Shown in pieces: positions 22,928 through 32,021 of a stretch of DNA of 64,000 nt. Source of the stretch: Streptomyces sp. SCSIO 30461 (GTDB lineage Bacteria; Actinomycetota; Actinomycetes; Streptomycetales; Streptomycetaceae); NCBI RefSeq assembly GCF_037023745.1, contig NZ_CP146101.1:7420001-7484000 (forward strand). The letters run 5' to 3'. Below the pieces are notes generated by a model that ran no database searches, was not told where the DNA came from, and saw only the letters and a program-made list of their open reading frames with translations. The position numbers and the translations under genes were made by a program. Positions within the stretch are counted from its first letter, which is position 1; each line of letters starts with the position of its first letter.

Positions 22928-24288
22928 GCGGGCACCTCCAGGTCCCTGTCGGCCCAGGCCGTGGACTTCGCGGGGTCGAAGGGGCAGCCCCTGCCGCGGA
23001 TGTGCTGCTCGTACTCGCCGCGGAAGTACTCGAGCGACGAGAAGATCGGCGAGGCGGCGCCGTCGCCGAGCGCGCAGAACGACTTGCCGTTGATGTTGTC
23101 GGCGATGTCGGCGAGCTTGTCGATGTCCGCCATGCTGCCCGCCCCGTTCTCGATGGCCTGCAGCAGTTGGACGAGCCAGTAGGTGCCCTCACGGCAGGGG
23201 GTGCACTTGCCGCAGGACTCATGGGCGTAGAACTCGGTCCAGCGGGTGACGGCCCGCACGACACAGGTCGTCTCGTCGAAGCACTGGAGTGCCTTGGTGC
23301 CGAGCATCGACCCGGCGGCGCCGACGCCCTCGTAGTCGAGCGGGACGTCGAGGTGCTCGTCGGTGAACATCGGGGTGGACGAGCCGCCCGGGGTCCAGAA
23401 CTTCAGCCGGTGGCCGGGGCGCATCCCGCCGCTCATGTCGAGCAGCTGGCGCAGGGTGATGCCGAGCGGCGCCTCGTACTGGCCGGGCGACGCCACATGG
23501 CCACTGAGCGAGTACAGCGTGAAGCCCGGGGACTTCTCGGTGCCCATCGAGCGGAACCAGTCCTTGCCCCGGTGCACGATCGCGGGAACCGAGGCGATGG
23601 ACTCGACGTTGTTCACCACAGTGGGGCACGCGTACAGACCGGCGACCGCGGGGAAGGGGGGGCGCAGCCGGGGCTGGCCGCGCCTGCCTTCCAGTGAGTC
23701 GAGGAGCGCGGTCTCCTCACCGCAGATGTACGCGCCGGCGCCCGCGTGCACGGTGATGTCGAGATCGAGCCCGCTGCCCAGGATGTTCCGGCCGACGTAA
23801 CCGGCCTCGTAGGCCTCACGCACGGCTTCGTGCAGCCTGCGCAGTACGGGGACGACCTCGCCGCGCAGGTAGATGAAGGCGCGCTGGGAGCGGATCGCGT
23901 AGCAGGCGATCACGATGCCCTCGATCAGGGAGTGCGGGTTGGCGAACATCAGCGGGATGTCCTTGCAGGTCCCGGGCTCGGACTCGTCCGCGTTGACCAC
24001 CAGGTAGTGCGGCTTGCCGTCCCCCTGCGGGATGAACTGCCACTTCATCCCGGTCGGGAAGCCCGCGCCGCCGCGGCCGCGCAGTCCGGAGTCCTTGATG
24101 TAGGCGATGAGGTCGTCCGGGGTCATCGCGAGCGCCTTGCGCAGGCCCTCGTAGCCCTCGTGGCGCCGGTAGGTGGCCAGGGTCCAGGACTCGGGGTCGT
24201 CCCAGAAGGCCGAGAGCACGGGTGCGAGCAGCTTCTCGGGGCTCGTCCCGCCGTCGGCCTCAGGCCCGTAATCGGTGGACACGGTCAT
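22924..24288 (-). CDS. nuoF: NADH-quinone oxidoreductase subunit F
   Basis: NADH- and FMN-binding subunit where electrons enter complex I, 454 residues. [16 protein letters not shown] binds NADH/FMN, and [18 protein letters not shown] and [13 protein letters not shown] follow, the last one ligating [4Fe-4S] N3 with a further Cys nearer the C-terminus ([10 protein letters not shown] is a separate block). The ATG at 24288 overlaps the nuoE stop as TGATG, with GGAGG 7 bases upstream; an in-frame GTG directly before it is the alternative. Confidence 0.97.
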   Translation of the reverse strand: MTVSTDYGPEADGGTSPEKLLAPVLSAFWDDPESWTLATYRRHEGYEGLRKALAMTPDDLIAYIKDSGLRGRGGAGFPTGMKWQFIPQGDGKPHYLVVNADESEPGTCKDIPLMFANPHSLIEGIVIACYAIRSQRAFIYLRGEVVPVLRRLHEAVREAYEAGYVGRNILGSGLDLDITVHAGAGAYICGEETALLDSLEGRRGQPRLRPPFPAVAGLYACPTVVNNVESIASVPAIVHRGKDWFRSMGTEKSPGFTLYSLSGHVASPGQYEAPLGITLRQLLDMSGGMRPGHRLKFWTPGGSSTPMFTDEHLDVPLDYEGVGAAGSMLGTKALQCFDETTCVVRAVTRWTEFYAHESCGKCTPCREGTYWLVQLLQAIENGAGSMADIDKLADIADNINGKSFCALGDGAASPIFSSLEYFRGEYEQHIRGRGCPFDPAKSTAWADRDLEVPA

Positions 24289-25169
24289 CACTCCCCCTCC
24301 TTGGAGTCCCTTGGGTCGTCGATGTCCTTGGAGCCCTCGGCTACCGGGCCCGCGGAGTGCGAGGGGTCCGAGGCGGACGTCTGCTGCGGTGCGTCATGGG
24401 AGCTGAGGTGTTCCGCGGAGCCGACGTGCTCGGCCGGCGGTTCACCGGAGTGCGCCGCGCCGCGCGGGTGGACCACCCTCGGCTGCGGCGCCTCGCCCTT
24501 GGCCAGCCGCAGTCCGACCAGGGAGGCCGGGCCCGCGCCGCCGCCGGCCTCGACGGCTCCGGGTCGCTCGTCCGGGAAGCCGGCGAGGATGCGGGCCGTG
24601 TCCTTGAAGGTGCACAGCGGGGCGCCGCGGGTGGGTTCGACGGTCCGTCCGGCCCGCAGGTCGTCCACGAGCCCGCGCGCCGACTCCGGCGTCTGGTTGT
24701 CGAAGAACTCCCAGTTGACCATCACCACGGGCGCGAAGTCGCAGGCCGCGTTGCACTCGATGTGCTCAAGGGTGATCTTGCCGTCCTCGGTGGTGCCGCC
24801 GTTCCCGACGTCGAGGTGCTCCTTGAGTTCCTCGAAGATGGCGTCGCCGCCCATCACCGCGCACAGCGTGTTGGTGCACACTCCGACCTGGTAGTCGCCG
24901 GAGGGTTTGCGCCGGTACATGGTGTAGAAGGTGGCGACCGCGGTGACCTCCGCCGTGGTCAGGTCAAGCAGCTCCGCGCAGAACCGCATCCCGGTGCGGG
25001 TGACATGGCCCTCCTCCGACTGCACCAGGTGCAGCATCGGGAGCAGCGCGGAGCGGCTGTCCGGGTAGCGGGCGATGATCGCCTTGGCGTCGGTCTCTAG
25101 CCGGGCCCGCACGTCGGCCGGGTAGTCGGGTGCGGGGAGCTGGGGCATCCCCAGGCTGACGTCAGTCAC
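24288..25169 (-). CDS. nuoE: NADH-quinone oxidoreductase subunit E with C-terminal extension
   Basis: Thioredoxin-fold subunit that binds [2Fe-2S] cluster N1a, 293 residues against about 165-240 elsewhere. The ligands are visible in VCTNTLC and ECNAAC. The N-terminal helical part ([25 protein letters not shown]) is standard. After about residue 215 comes a low-complexity polar tail rich in Ser, His, Pro and Glu with no recognisable domain. GTG 25169 overlaps the nuoD stop by 4 bases. Confidence 0.96.
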   Translation of the reverse strand: MTDVSLGMPQLPAPDYPADVRARLETDAKAIIARYPDSRSALLPMLHLVQSEEGHVTRTGMRFCAELLDLTTAEVTAVATFYTMYRRKPSGDYQVGVCTNTLCAVMGGDAIFEELKEHLDVGNGGTTEDGKITLEHIECNAACDFAPVVMVNWEFFDNQTPESARGLVDDLRAGRTVEPTRGAPLCTFKDTARILAGFPDERPGAVEAGGGAGPASLVGLRLAKGEAPQPRVVHPRGAAHSGEPPAEHVGSAEHLSSHDAPQQTSASDPSHSAGPVAEGSKDIDDPRDSKEGE

Positions 25170-26542
25170 CGGTCGACACCTCCCATCACGGGGTCGATGG
25201 ACGCGACGGCGACGATCACGTCGGCCACCTGGCCGCCCTCGCACATCGCCGCCATGGACTGGAGATTGGTGAACGAGGGGTCCCGGAAGTGGACCCGGTA
25301 GGGGCGGGTGCCGCCGTCGGAGACCACATGGACGCCGAGCTCGCCCTTGGGCGACTCGACCGCCGCGTAGGCCTGCCCGGCAGGGACCCGGAAGCCCTCG
25401 GTGACCAGCTTGAAGTGGTGGATCAGGGCCTCCATCGAGGTGCCCATGATCTTCTTGATGTGGTCGAGTGAGTTGCCGAGTCCGTCGGGTCCGAGCGCGA
25501 GCTGCGCGGGCCAGGCGATCTTCTTGTCGGCGACCATGACCGGACCCGGGGCCAGCCGGTCCAGGCACTGCTCGACGAGCCGCAGTGACTGGCGCATCTC
25601 CTCGAGGCGGATGAGGAAGCGGCCGTAGGAGTCGCAGGTCTCGGCGGTCGGCACGTCGAACTCGTAGTTCTCGTAGCCGCAGTACGGGTCGGACTTGCGC
25701 AGGTCGTGCGGCAGGCCGGTGGAACGCAGGATCGGGCCGGTCGCGCCGAGCGCCATGCAGCCGGTGAGGTCGAGATGGCCGACACCCTGCATCCGGGCCT
25801 TGAAGATCGGGTTCCCGGTGGCGAGCTTGTCGTACTCCGGGAGGTTCTTCTTCATCTTCTTCACGAACTCGCGGATCTGGTCCACGGCGCCCGGGGGCAG
25901 GTCCTGAGCCAGTCCGCCGGGACGGATGTACGCGTGGTTCATCCGCAGGCCGGTGATGAGCTCGTAGATGTCGAGAATGAGTTCACGATCACGGAATCCG
26001 TAGATCATGATCGTGGTGGCGCCGAGCTCCATACCGCCGGTGGCGATGCACACCAGGTGGGAGGAGAGCCGGTTGAGCTCCATGAGGAGCACCCGGATGA
26101 CGGAGGCGCGATCCGGGATCTGGTCCTCGATGCCGAGCAGCTTCTCGACCGCGAGGCAGTACGCCGTCTCGTTGAAGAACGGCGTCAGATAGTCCATGCG
26201 CGTGACGAAGGTGGTGCCCTGCGTCCAGGTCCGGTATTCGAGGTTCTTCTCGATACCGGTGTGGAGGTAGCCGATGCCGCAGCGCGCCTCGGTGACGGTC
26301 TCGCCGTCGATCTCCAGGATCAGGCGGAGCACTCCGTGGGTGGACGGGTGCTGGGGGCCCATGTTGACGACGATGCGCTCGTCGTCGGCCTTGGCCGCGC
26401 TCTGGGCGATCTCGTCCCAGTCGCCACCGGTGACCGTGTAGACGGTGCCCTCGGTGGTCTCGCGAGCCGACGAGAGAGTCGTCCCGGAGGGACCCGACGA
26501 GGGGCGGTGGTCCGGTGACGGGTGGGCAGATGGGGTGGTCAC
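25166..26542 (-). CDS. nuoD: NADH-quinone oxidoreductase subunit D
   Basis: 49-kDa-type subunit that forms the quinone pocket with NuoB, 458 residues. [15 protein letters not shown] contains the loop with the quinone-contacting His, followed by [15 protein letters not shown] and [13 protein letters not shown]. The N-terminal 55 residues are polar and Streptomyces-like. The frame ends [11 protein letters not shown], the standard C-terminus. GTG 26542 overlaps nuoC by 4 bases. Confidence 0.97.
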   Translation of the reverse strand: MTTPSAHPSPDHRPSSGPSGTTLSSARETTEGTVYTVTGGDWDEIAQSAAKADDERIVVNMGPQHPSTHGVLRLILEIDGETVTEARCGIGYLHTGIEKNLEYRTWTQGTTFVTRMDYLTPFFNETAYCLAVEKLLGIEDQIPDRASVIRVLLMELNRLSSHLVCIATGGMELGATTIMIYGFRDRELILDIYELITGLRMNHAYIRPGGLAQDLPPGAVDQIREFVKKMKKNLPEYDKLATGNPIFKARMQGVGHLDLTGCMALGATGPILRSTGLPHDLRKSDPYCGYENYEFDVPTAETCDSYGRFLIRLEEMRQSLRLVEQCLDRLAPGPVMVADKKIAWPAQLALGPDGLGNSLDHIKKIMGTSMEALIHHFKLVTEGFRVPAGQAYAAVESPKGELGVHVVSDGGTRPYRVHFRDPSFTNLQSMAAMCEGGQVADVIVAVASIDPVMGGVDR

Positions 26543-27303
26543 GAGTACGACCTCCGCTGGTCCGGAGCCGGGATCTGGGCGCCCTTGTACTCGACGGGGA
26601 TGCCGCCGAGCGGGTAGTCCTTGCGCTGCGGGAAGCCCTGCCAGTCGTCCGGCATCATGATCCGGGTGAGGGCCGGGTGGCCGTCGAAGACCAGGCCGAA
26701 GAAGTCGTAGGCCTCGCGCTCGTGCCAGTCGTTGGTCGGATAGACCCCGACGAGTGACGGGATGTGCGGGTCCGTGTCCGGGGCGCTGACCTCCAGCCGG
26801 ACCAGCCGTCCGTGAGTGAGCGAGCGCAGGTGGTAGACGGCGCGCAGCTCGCGGCCCTTGTCCTCGGGGTAGTGCACACCGCTCACGCCTGTGCAGAGCT
26901 CGAAGCGCAACGCGGGGTCGTCGCGCAGGGTCTTCGCCACCCGGACGAGGTGCTCGCGGGCGACATGGAAGGTGAGCTCGCCCCGGTCGACCACGGTCTT
27001 CTCGATCGCGTTCTCCGGCAGGAGGCCCTGTTCCTCCAGGGCGCCTTCGAGCTCGTCGGCCACCTCGTCGAAGACTCCTTGCTCGCCTCGGCCGCGTGGT
27101 CCGCCGTACGGACGGGTGGCCGCGCCGGGCAGCCGTACGGAGCGTACGAGCCCGCCGTAGCCGGAGGTGTCGCCGCCGTCACGGGCGCCGAACATCCCGC
27201 GCTGGACGCGGATCTCCTCGCCGTGGTCGCCGCGCTGCCCCGGCAGGTTCTGCTCGGCGATCTCCTTCTCCGGGTTGGGCTGGTCGTCGCGTGCATCGCT
27301 CAT
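26539..27303 (-). CDS. nuoC: NADH-quinone oxidoreductase subunit C
   Basis: 30-kDa-type structural subunit of the peripheral arm, 254 residues. The signature [19 protein letters not shown] and [20 protein letters not shown] are intact. The first 70 residues are a polar, Gly/Arg-rich extension before the family domain. ATG 27303 overlaps nuoB by 4 bases. Confidence 0.97.
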   Translation of the reverse strand: MSDARDDQPNPEKEIAEQNLPGQRGDHGEEIRVQRGMFGARDGGDTSGYGGLVRSVRLPGAATRPYGGPRGRGEQGVFDEVADELEGALEEQGLLPENAIEKTVVDRGELTFHVAREHLVRVAKTLRDDPALRFELCTGVSGVHYPEDKGRELRAVYHLRSLTHGRLVRLEVSAPDTDPHIPSLVGVYPTNDWHEREAYDFFGLVFDGHPALTRIMMPDDWQGFPQRKDYPLGGIPVEYKGAQIPAPDQRRSYS

Positions 27304-27854
27304 CGGAGCAGCCCCTTCATCTCGATCGTGGGCAGCGCCTTGAGTGCCGCTTCCTCCGCTTCCCGGGCCGCTTCCTTGGCGTTCACGCCGAGCTTGGAGT
27401 TCTGGATCTTGTGATGGAGCTTGAGGATCGCGTCCATCAGCATCTCCGGCCGCGGGGGGCAGCCCGGCAGATAGACGTCGACCGGCACAATGTGGTCAAC
27501 ACCCTGCACAATCGCGTAATTGTTGAACATTCCACCCGATGAGGCGCATACGCCCATGGAGATCACCCACTTGGGATTGGGCATCTGGTCGTAGACCTGG
27601 CGCAGAACCGGGGCCATCTTCTGGCTCACCCGCCCGGCGACGATCATCAGATCGGCCTGCCGTGGCGAGCCGCGGAAGACCTCCATACCGAAGCGGGCGA
27701 GGTCGTACCGCCCGGCACCGGTCGTCATCATCTCGATGGCGCAGCAGGCGAGGCCGAAGGTCGCGGGGAAGACGGACGCCTTTCGCACCCAGCCCGCGGC
27801 CTGCTCGACGGTGGTGAGCAGAAAGCCGCTCGGAAGTTTCTCTTCGAGTCCCAT
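27300..27854 (-). CDS. nuoB: NADH-quinone oxidoreductase subunit B
   Basis: Subunit that binds the terminal [4Fe-4S] cluster N2, which reduces the quinone, 184 residues. The ligands are the adjacent pair in [10 protein letters not shown], the Cys in GVCASSGG and the one in [13 protein letters not shown] 27854 follows nuoA by 19 bases, the largest gap inside the operon. Confidence 0.97.
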   Translation of the reverse strand: MGLEEKLPSGFLLTTVEQAAGWVRKASVFPATFGLACCAIEMMTTGAGRYDLARFGMEVFRGSPRQADLMIVAGRVSQKMAPVLRQVYDQMPNPKWVISMGVCASSGGMFNNYAIVQGVDHIVPVDVYLPGCPPRPEMLMDAILKLHHKIQNSKLGVNAKEAAREAEEAALKALPTIEMKGLLR

Positions 27855-27873
27855 GAGTGTGCCCCTCAGCCCC

Positions 27874-28233
27874 TCAGTCCCATTCCAGGCCGCCGCGCCG
27901 CCAGACGTACGCGTAGGCGACGAAGACGGTGAGCACGAAGAGCAGCATCTCCACGAGCCCGAAGATCCCCAGCGCGTCGAAGCTGACGGCCCAGGGATAG
28001 AGGAAGACGATCTCGATATCGAAGATGATGAAGAGCATCGCCGTCAGGTAGTACTTGATCGGGAAGCGGCCCCCTCCGGCCGGCGTCGGCGTGGGCTCGA
28101 TGCCGCATTCATAGGCTTCGAGCTTCGCGCGGTTGTAGCGCTTCGGGCCGACAAGCGTGGCCATGACCACGGAGAAGATCGCAAAGCCTGCCCCTAGGGC
28201 GCCGAGCACAAGGATGGGCGCGTAGGCATTCAC
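27874..28233 (-). CDS. nuoA: NADH-quinone oxidoreductase subunit A
   Basis: Three-helix membrane subunit and first gene of the nuo operon, 119 residues. YECGIEPTP and [17 protein letters not shown] are the conserved loop and helix lining the quinone access path. GTG 28233 has AAGGAG 8 bases upstream; the frame extension to 28275 has no support. Expression is probably controlled by the Rex-like site 79-94 bases upstream. Confidence 0.96.
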   Translation of the reverse strand: MNAYAPILVLGALGAGFAIFSVVMATLVGPKRYNRAKLEAYECGIEPTPTPAGGGRFPIKYYLTAMLFIIFDIEIVFLYPWAVSFDALGIFGLVEMLLFVLTVFVAYAYVWRRGGLEWD

Positions 28234-28311
28234 GCTCCTCGCTCCTTCCAGTCGTCTTTGACCGTTGGACCGCACCGGGCTCTACTCCGCCGCCTCGGAA
28301 GATCGTGCGTA

Positions 28312-28327
28312 TGTGAGGCAGTTCACA
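28312..28327 (-). promoter_or_regulatory. Near-consensus Rex operator (ROP) upstream of nuoA
   Basis: On the minus strand this reads TGTGAACTGCCTCACA, preceded by T and followed by T. The Streptomyces Rex consensus, as I recall it, is TGTGAACNNNTTCACA; only one defined position differs. Rex binds DNA when NADH is low and represses respiratory genes. The site lies 79-94 bases before the nuoA GTG, just downstream of a TAGGAT sequence (28344-28349, minus strand) that could be a -10 element. Confidence 0.65.
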
Positions 28328-28670
28328 AGCCCGACTGCTCCGCATCCTATGCCCGCCGGTCTGTGATCTGCGACACGGGGTACGACAACGACTTTGTGAT
28401 CTCCACCACCTGACGAAGGATCATGAACATGGATGAGCGGTGATCTTGCACATCAAGCGCACGAGCGACTACAAGAGGTCACCTTTTGGAACGTTACCGC
28501 TGGTCAGGGGCTCGACGGCATTACCAGCAGCACCACGGACAGGCAAATTCGCGAGCCACCGGAGTGGGTGATAGAGGAGCCCATCACCCGAGCGGGGGAC
28601 CCCATGGACGGCAGTGGACGTGTGCACCCGTTCACGAGCGCCCACACCCCCCTGGCGGAAGCGGCACGGA

Positions 28671-28742
28671 GTGACGGCGGCGCGACGGCGCGACGGCGCG
28701 GCGCGACGGCACGACGGCGGGCGGCGGGCGGCGGGCGGCGGT
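28671..28742. repeat. Low-complexity GACGGCG / GGGCGGC tract
   Basis: About 70 bases of imperfect tandem units: GCGACGG-type units to about 28717, then four GGGCGGC-like heptamers ending at GGTAA. It contains no A/T beyond single bases in the first half. Such tracts are prone to length change. Confidence 0.7.
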
Positions 28743-28852
28743 AATCATCCTGTGACCTGCGCCACTCGCGATCGCTCCGGGGAATTCAGGGCTTGGCCAT
28801 CGGCATGAAGGGATGGTAGGCGGGGGGCAATCCGGACCTTTTACTGAAAGCA

Positions 28853-28874
28853 CATGATCACAGCCCTGATCATG
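28853..28874. promoter_or_regulatory. Inverted repeat CATGATCA-N6-TGATCATG
   Basis: An 8-base perfect inverted repeat with a 6-base spacer, 130-151 bases before the nlpC start. Its size and AT-rich arms fit a dimeric-regulator operator, but the regulator is unknown. Confidence 0.4.
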
Positions 28875-29003
28875 GTCGTCCGTTTTGTCCGTTACGGCGT
28901 CAATAAAGTTCCCACGTAAGCGGATTACGAGATTCCGAACGTAACTGTGGCGCAACACACGTTCCTTGAAGGGAACCGTTGATGGCTGATACCGGTTGTC
29001 CCT

Positions 29004-29798
29004 ATGTCCCACACCGCTCACATACGAAGCCACCGGAAGCCCCGTCCGCAGAGCGCATCCAAGCTCGCACTGCGGGCCGGAGTTGCCGGTGGCGTCCTCA
29101 GCACCATCGCGGTGGCCGGTAGTGCCGGACCGGCGAACGCCGAGCCGGTGACCGAGACCATCGAAATGCCCGCGCTCACCCTGGAGACCCCGGCGCTCGC
29201 CACCGCGGTCGCCCGCTCCGCCGAGGCCAGCCAGCTCGCCGCCCTCGACGCCGAGTTGCAGAGCCAGGAGAACGCGGCGGCCGTGAAGGCGGCCAAGGCT
29301 GCCAAGAAGGCCAAGGCCGAGGCCGTCCGCAAGGCCGAGGCCGAGAAGAAGGCCGAGGAGGCCGCCCGCGCCGAGACCCGCGCCTCCCGGAGCTCCGAGC
29401 GCACCACGCTCTCCGCGTCGAAGAGCGCCGTCTCCGCTCCCTCCGGTTCGGTCGGGACGGTCATCTCCTTCCTGAAGGCCCAGCTCGGCGACGCCTATGT
29501 CATGGGCGCCACCGGCCCCAACGCCTGGGACTGCTCCAGCCTCGTCCAAGCCGCCTACCGCCAGGTCGGCGTGGACCTCCCCCGTGTCTCCCAGGACCAG
29601 TCGACGGCCGGCACCCAGGTCTCCCTGGACAACCTCCAGGTCGGCGACATCCTCTACTGGGGAGGTGCCGGCTCGGCCTACCACACCGGCGTCTACATCG
29701 GCGACGGCCAGTACCTCGACGCCGCGAACCCCGGCAAGGGCGTCGTCATCCAGGACCTGTCCGGCTACCCGGCGAGCGGCGCGGTTCGCGTGCTCTGA
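29004..29798 (+). CDS. Secreted NlpC/P60 peptidoglycan hydrolase
   Basis: Exported cell-wall endopeptidase, 264 residues. Residues 1-46 are a signal peptide with a basic start and LRAGVAGGVLSTIAVAGSAG ending in ANA. Residues 76-126 are an Ala/Lys/Glu-rich coiled coil (AAKKAKAEAVRKAEAEKKAE), typical of RipA-like hydrolases. The catalytic domain is residues 148-264, with Cys177 in WDCSSLVQAAY, His227 in YHTGVYIGDG and a polar third residue near 239. ATG 29004 is the first possible start after an in-frame stop at 28980, yet no good ribosome site precedes it, so initiation may depend on leader structure. It is likely to cut stem-peptide bonds. Confidence 0.92.
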   Translation: MSHTAHIRSHRKPRPQSASKLALRAGVAGGVLSTIAVAGSAGPANAEPVTETIEMPALTLETPALATAVARSAEASQLAALDAELQSQENAAAVKAAKAAKKAKAEAVRKAEAEKKAEEAARAETRASRSSERTTLSASKSAVSAPSGSVGTVISFLKAQLGDAYVMGATGPNAWDCSSLVQAAYRQVGVDLPRVSQDQSTAGTQVSLDNLQVGDILYWGGAGSAYHTGVYIGDGQYLDAANPGKGVVIQDLSGYPASGAVRVL

Positions 29799-29861
29799 GG
29801 TCGCCTGCCTGACGGTCGACCGCAAACACGCCGGATCGGACAATCCGGCACATAGCGCAAC

Positions 29862-29904
29862 AGCCGGGGTCGTGCCTCCCGTTCAGGGAGCCGCGACCCC
29901 GGCT
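29862..29904 (+). terminator. Terminator after nlpC
   Basis: An outer stem AGCCGGGGTCG / CGACCCCGGCT (29862-29872 and 29894-29904) with an inner CTCCC/GGGAG pairing, 64 bases after the stop. Confidence 0.75.
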
Positions 29905-29990
29905 CGACCTGTCTCCTGCTCGCGTTGACGAGGGCATCGCGAGGCAGATACCGATCAGCGCCAGCAAGCCGGTGGCGACGGCGAGGGTGG

Positions 29991-30440
29991 TCATGCCTCC
30001 ACCGGCTCCTCGGTCTGCTCGGTCAAGCTGAACCACACGGTCTTGTGGCGTCCGCCTCCCTGGACCACGTTCCAGCGCTCGGCGTACGCGGCGATCAGCA
30101 GGAGCCCTCGCCCACCCTGCCGGGTCACGGGGACCTCGGTGAGCTCGGTCGGCAGCAGCTTTCCGGCCTCGTCGTCCTTCACGAGCACCAGCACACGGGC
30201 ATCGGTCACCGACACGTCCACCGCGATGACGGAGGCGCACGTGTGGAGATAGGTATTGGTCACCGCCTCGGAGGTGCACAGCTTCGCGGCCTCCACCAGC
30301 CGCGGACGGCCATGGGCCTCCATGAGGCAGGCCACCCAGTCTCGAGCGAGGCGGACGGTCATCGCCGCATTCGGACCGGTGAAGCTGTACCGCTGACTTG
30401 AGGGGAACGGCGCGCACGCCGTTGAGTCGGTCTTGGTCAT
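29991..30440 (-). CDS. ATP-binding anti-sigma-factor-like protein (HATPase_c)
   Basis: 149 residues, a single GHKL-type ATPase domain of the SpoIIAB/RsbW class. LCTSEAVTNTYLHT contains the N-box Asn, VLVKDDEAGK is the G1 box region and TRQGGRGLLLIAAYAERW the G2 box. Such proteins bind partner regulators, and many Streptomyces copies sit beside an XRE/DUF397 pair, as here. ATG 30440 is supported by homology at the N-terminus (FTGPNAAMTVRLARDWV); the frame extends to 30512. It is transcribed away from the XRE gene, sharing the 247-base gap. Confidence 0.85.
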   Translation of the reverse strand: MTKTDSTACAPFPSSQRYSFTGPNAAMTVRLARDWVACLMEAHGRPRLVEAAKLCTSEAVTNTYLHTCASVIAVDVSVTDARVLVLVKDDEAGKLLPTELTEVPVTRQGGRGLLLIAAYAERWNVVQGGGRHKTVWFSLTEQTEEPVEA

Positions 30441-30687
30441 CCTCGTCTCCCAACGCGGTTGATCACGCGCCGCGCACCAGCCGTGGCAATGGCCGCCCCC
30501 TGATGACGGCACGTCAAGACGCGCGTCAGCGGGTGCACTTCGGTCTTACCGGCATGCGACGTGGTGCTGCCAGGACCATAGGCGCCATGTATGCCACGTA
30601 GCAAGATTGGCACCCAGAGTTACCTCTGTCGGGTGGACCCGTGGCATCGTTACGCGCGACACTGTGCGCAGACAGGGGAAGGGACAC

Positions 30688-31542
30688 ATGCCGCCAAGGG
30701 ACAACCCAACCGCCCGCCAGGTTCGCCTTGGTGGCGAGTTGCGCAAGCTGCGCGAGCGTGCCGGCAAGACGGCCCGCGAGGCGGCGGGAATGGTTTCGAC
30801 CGATCAAGCCAAGATCAGCCACATCGAAGCCGGGCGCATCGGAGTCAGCGAGGAGCGGATTCGCAAGCTCGCAGTCTTCTACGCCTGCGACGACGAGCCG
30901 CTGATCGAGGCGCTCTGCGCCATCGCTCGCGAGCACCGGGGACAACACTGGTGGGACGAGTACCGGGGTGTACTCGCCCCCGGCTTCCTGGACATTGCCG
31001 AGCTCGAGCACCACTCAACGGGCCTACGCTGCCTGCAACCGGTTTCGTTCCCAGGTGTACTTCAGACCGAGGAGTACGCACACGCGCTATTCGCCAGCGT
31101 GATTCCGTCTCTCCCCGAGAACGAGGTACAGGCTCGCGTCGAGCACCGGATGAAGCGGCGCGATGTACTGGAGCGTGACGATCCACCGAGGTTCGAGACG
31201 ATCGTGCACGAGGCCGCCCTGCGCATGAGGGTTGGCGGCAGGAAGGTCATCCGCAAGCAGCTTGAGTATGTGATGTCGGTGAGCGAGCGGCCTGACGTGA
31301 CCGTGCGGGTAATCCCATTCACGACTGAGAATTTCTTCGAGGTCACACAGACTGTGATGTATGCGAGCGGGGTGGTGCCGCAGCTCGACACCGCCCATAT
31401 CGACAACCTGTTCAAAGGCGCCTTCCTCGACTCAGTGGCCGACCTGCATCGCTATCGCACCCTGCTCGATCTTGCCGGGCAAGCGGCACTCTCCCCCGAA
31501 GAGTCGCGGAGTTTCATCCATCACACCGCACGAGAACTGTGA
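30688..31542 (+). CDS. XRE-family regulator with DUF5753 (WhiJ-like)
   Basis: 284 residues. Residues 10-65 are a helix-turn-helix (LGGELRKLRERAGKTAREAA, then MVSTDQAKISHIEAGR). Residues 90-280 are the DUF5753 domain with the block QPVSFPGVLQTEEYAHALF. WhiJ-type proteins act in Streptomyces development together with a small DUF397 protein. ATG 30688 follows a GGGAAGGGA ribosome site; the extension to 30607 is not supported. It is followed by the DUF397 gene after 10 bases, probably one transcript. Confidence 0.88.
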   Translation: MPPRDNPTARQVRLGGELRKLRERAGKTAREAAGMVSTDQAKISHIEAGRIGVSEERIRKLAVFYACDDEPLIEALCAIAREHRGQHWWDEYRGVLAPGFLDIAELEHHSTGLRCLQPVSFPGVLQTEEYAHALFASVIPSLPENEVQARVEHRMKRRDVLERDDPPRFETIVHEAALRMRVGGRKVIRKQLEYVMSVSERPDVTVRVIPFTTENFFEVTQTVMYASGVVPQLDTAHIDNLFKGAFLDSVADLHRYRTLLDLAGQAALSPEESRSFIHHTAREL

Positions 31543-31552
31543 GAGTCAGGGA

Positions 31553-31750
31553 ATGAACAGCGGAATCCAGTGGCAGAAGTCGAGCGCCTCGACCGGCGGA
31601 GAGCAGTGCCTCGAACTGGCCGAGAGGGACGGCGACATCCTGGTGCGCGAGAGCGATGATCCCGAGGTGATCGTGAAGACCTCGCCGGAAAAGCTGCGTG
31701 CGTTCATCGCGGGCGTCAAGAACGGCGAGTTCGACCACTTCGCCAACTAG
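31553..31750 (+). CDS. DUF397 protein, partner of the XRE regulator
   Basis: 65 residues with the DUF397 pattern: IQWQKSSASTGGEQCLELAE at the start, ILVRESDDPE in the middle and LRAFIAGVKNGEFDHF at the end. In characterised pairs such as WhiJ the small protein modulates the DNA-binding partner. The ATG is 10 bases after the XRE gene and is followed by a strong terminator. Confidence 0.85.
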   Translation: MNSGIQWQKSSASTGGEQCLELAERDGDILVRESDDPEVIVKTSPEKLRAFIAGVKNGEFDHFAN

Positions 31751-31765
31751 AACCAGGGATCAATC

Positions 31766-31794
31766 ATGCCCCCGCCTGATCCAGGCGGGGGCAT
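31766..31794 (+). terminator. Terminator after DUF397 gene
   Basis: A perfect 12-base stem ATGCCCCCGCCT / AGGCGGGGGCAT with a 5-base loop is followed by TCTTT, close to a classical intrinsic terminator. Confidence 0.85.
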
Positions 31795-32021
31795 CTTTGC
31801 GTGCCACCCCCCAAGTATGCCCCGTGGCACACTTGCCACCTTGTTCAGGGTAGCGGTACGGTCACTTTGCGCTGTTGAGACGCAGCGCTCCCTGCACAAA
31901 CACGCCAAATGTGCGGCAAGTTGGCTCGAAGCAAGTCCTGTTGGGGGGTCGCTCCCGCTGGCGCTTCCCGTGAGATCAATCAGCATGGGGTCAATCATGT
32001 CGCCATGAATGGAGGACGAGG

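Larger units (their letters stand above)
28234..29003. other. 770-bp intergenic region between nuoA and nlpC
   Basis: No convincing gene. It holds the nuoA leader and Rex-like site at the left. Moderately AT-richer sequence with a possible -10 lies at 28344-28349. A G/C heptamer repeat tract fills 28671-28742, and an inverted repeat lies at 28853-28874. The right part (about 28750-29003) is probably the promoter and leader of the NlpC/P60 gene. Open frames crossing it lack ribosome sites and family similarity. Confidence 0.6.

Noticed and set aside
28560..28625. GAGCGGGGGACC-like sequence reminiscent of the ydaO riboswitch core
   Set aside because: Only a short resemblance; the other conserved blocks could not be found by eye, and the position is far from nlpC.
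28632..29843. 403-codon minus-strand ORF opposite nlpC
   Set aside because: It is the antisense shadow of nlpC plus the repeat tract; no ribosome site and no recognisable domain.
29746..29994. Minus-strand ORF starting ATG 29994, overlapping the ATPase stop, with a hydrophobic N-terminus (LAVATGLLALIGICLAM)
   Set aside because: The start coupling is suggestive, but the frame runs through the nlpC terminator and into the nlpC 3' end, with no family similarity and poor codon bias after residue 25.
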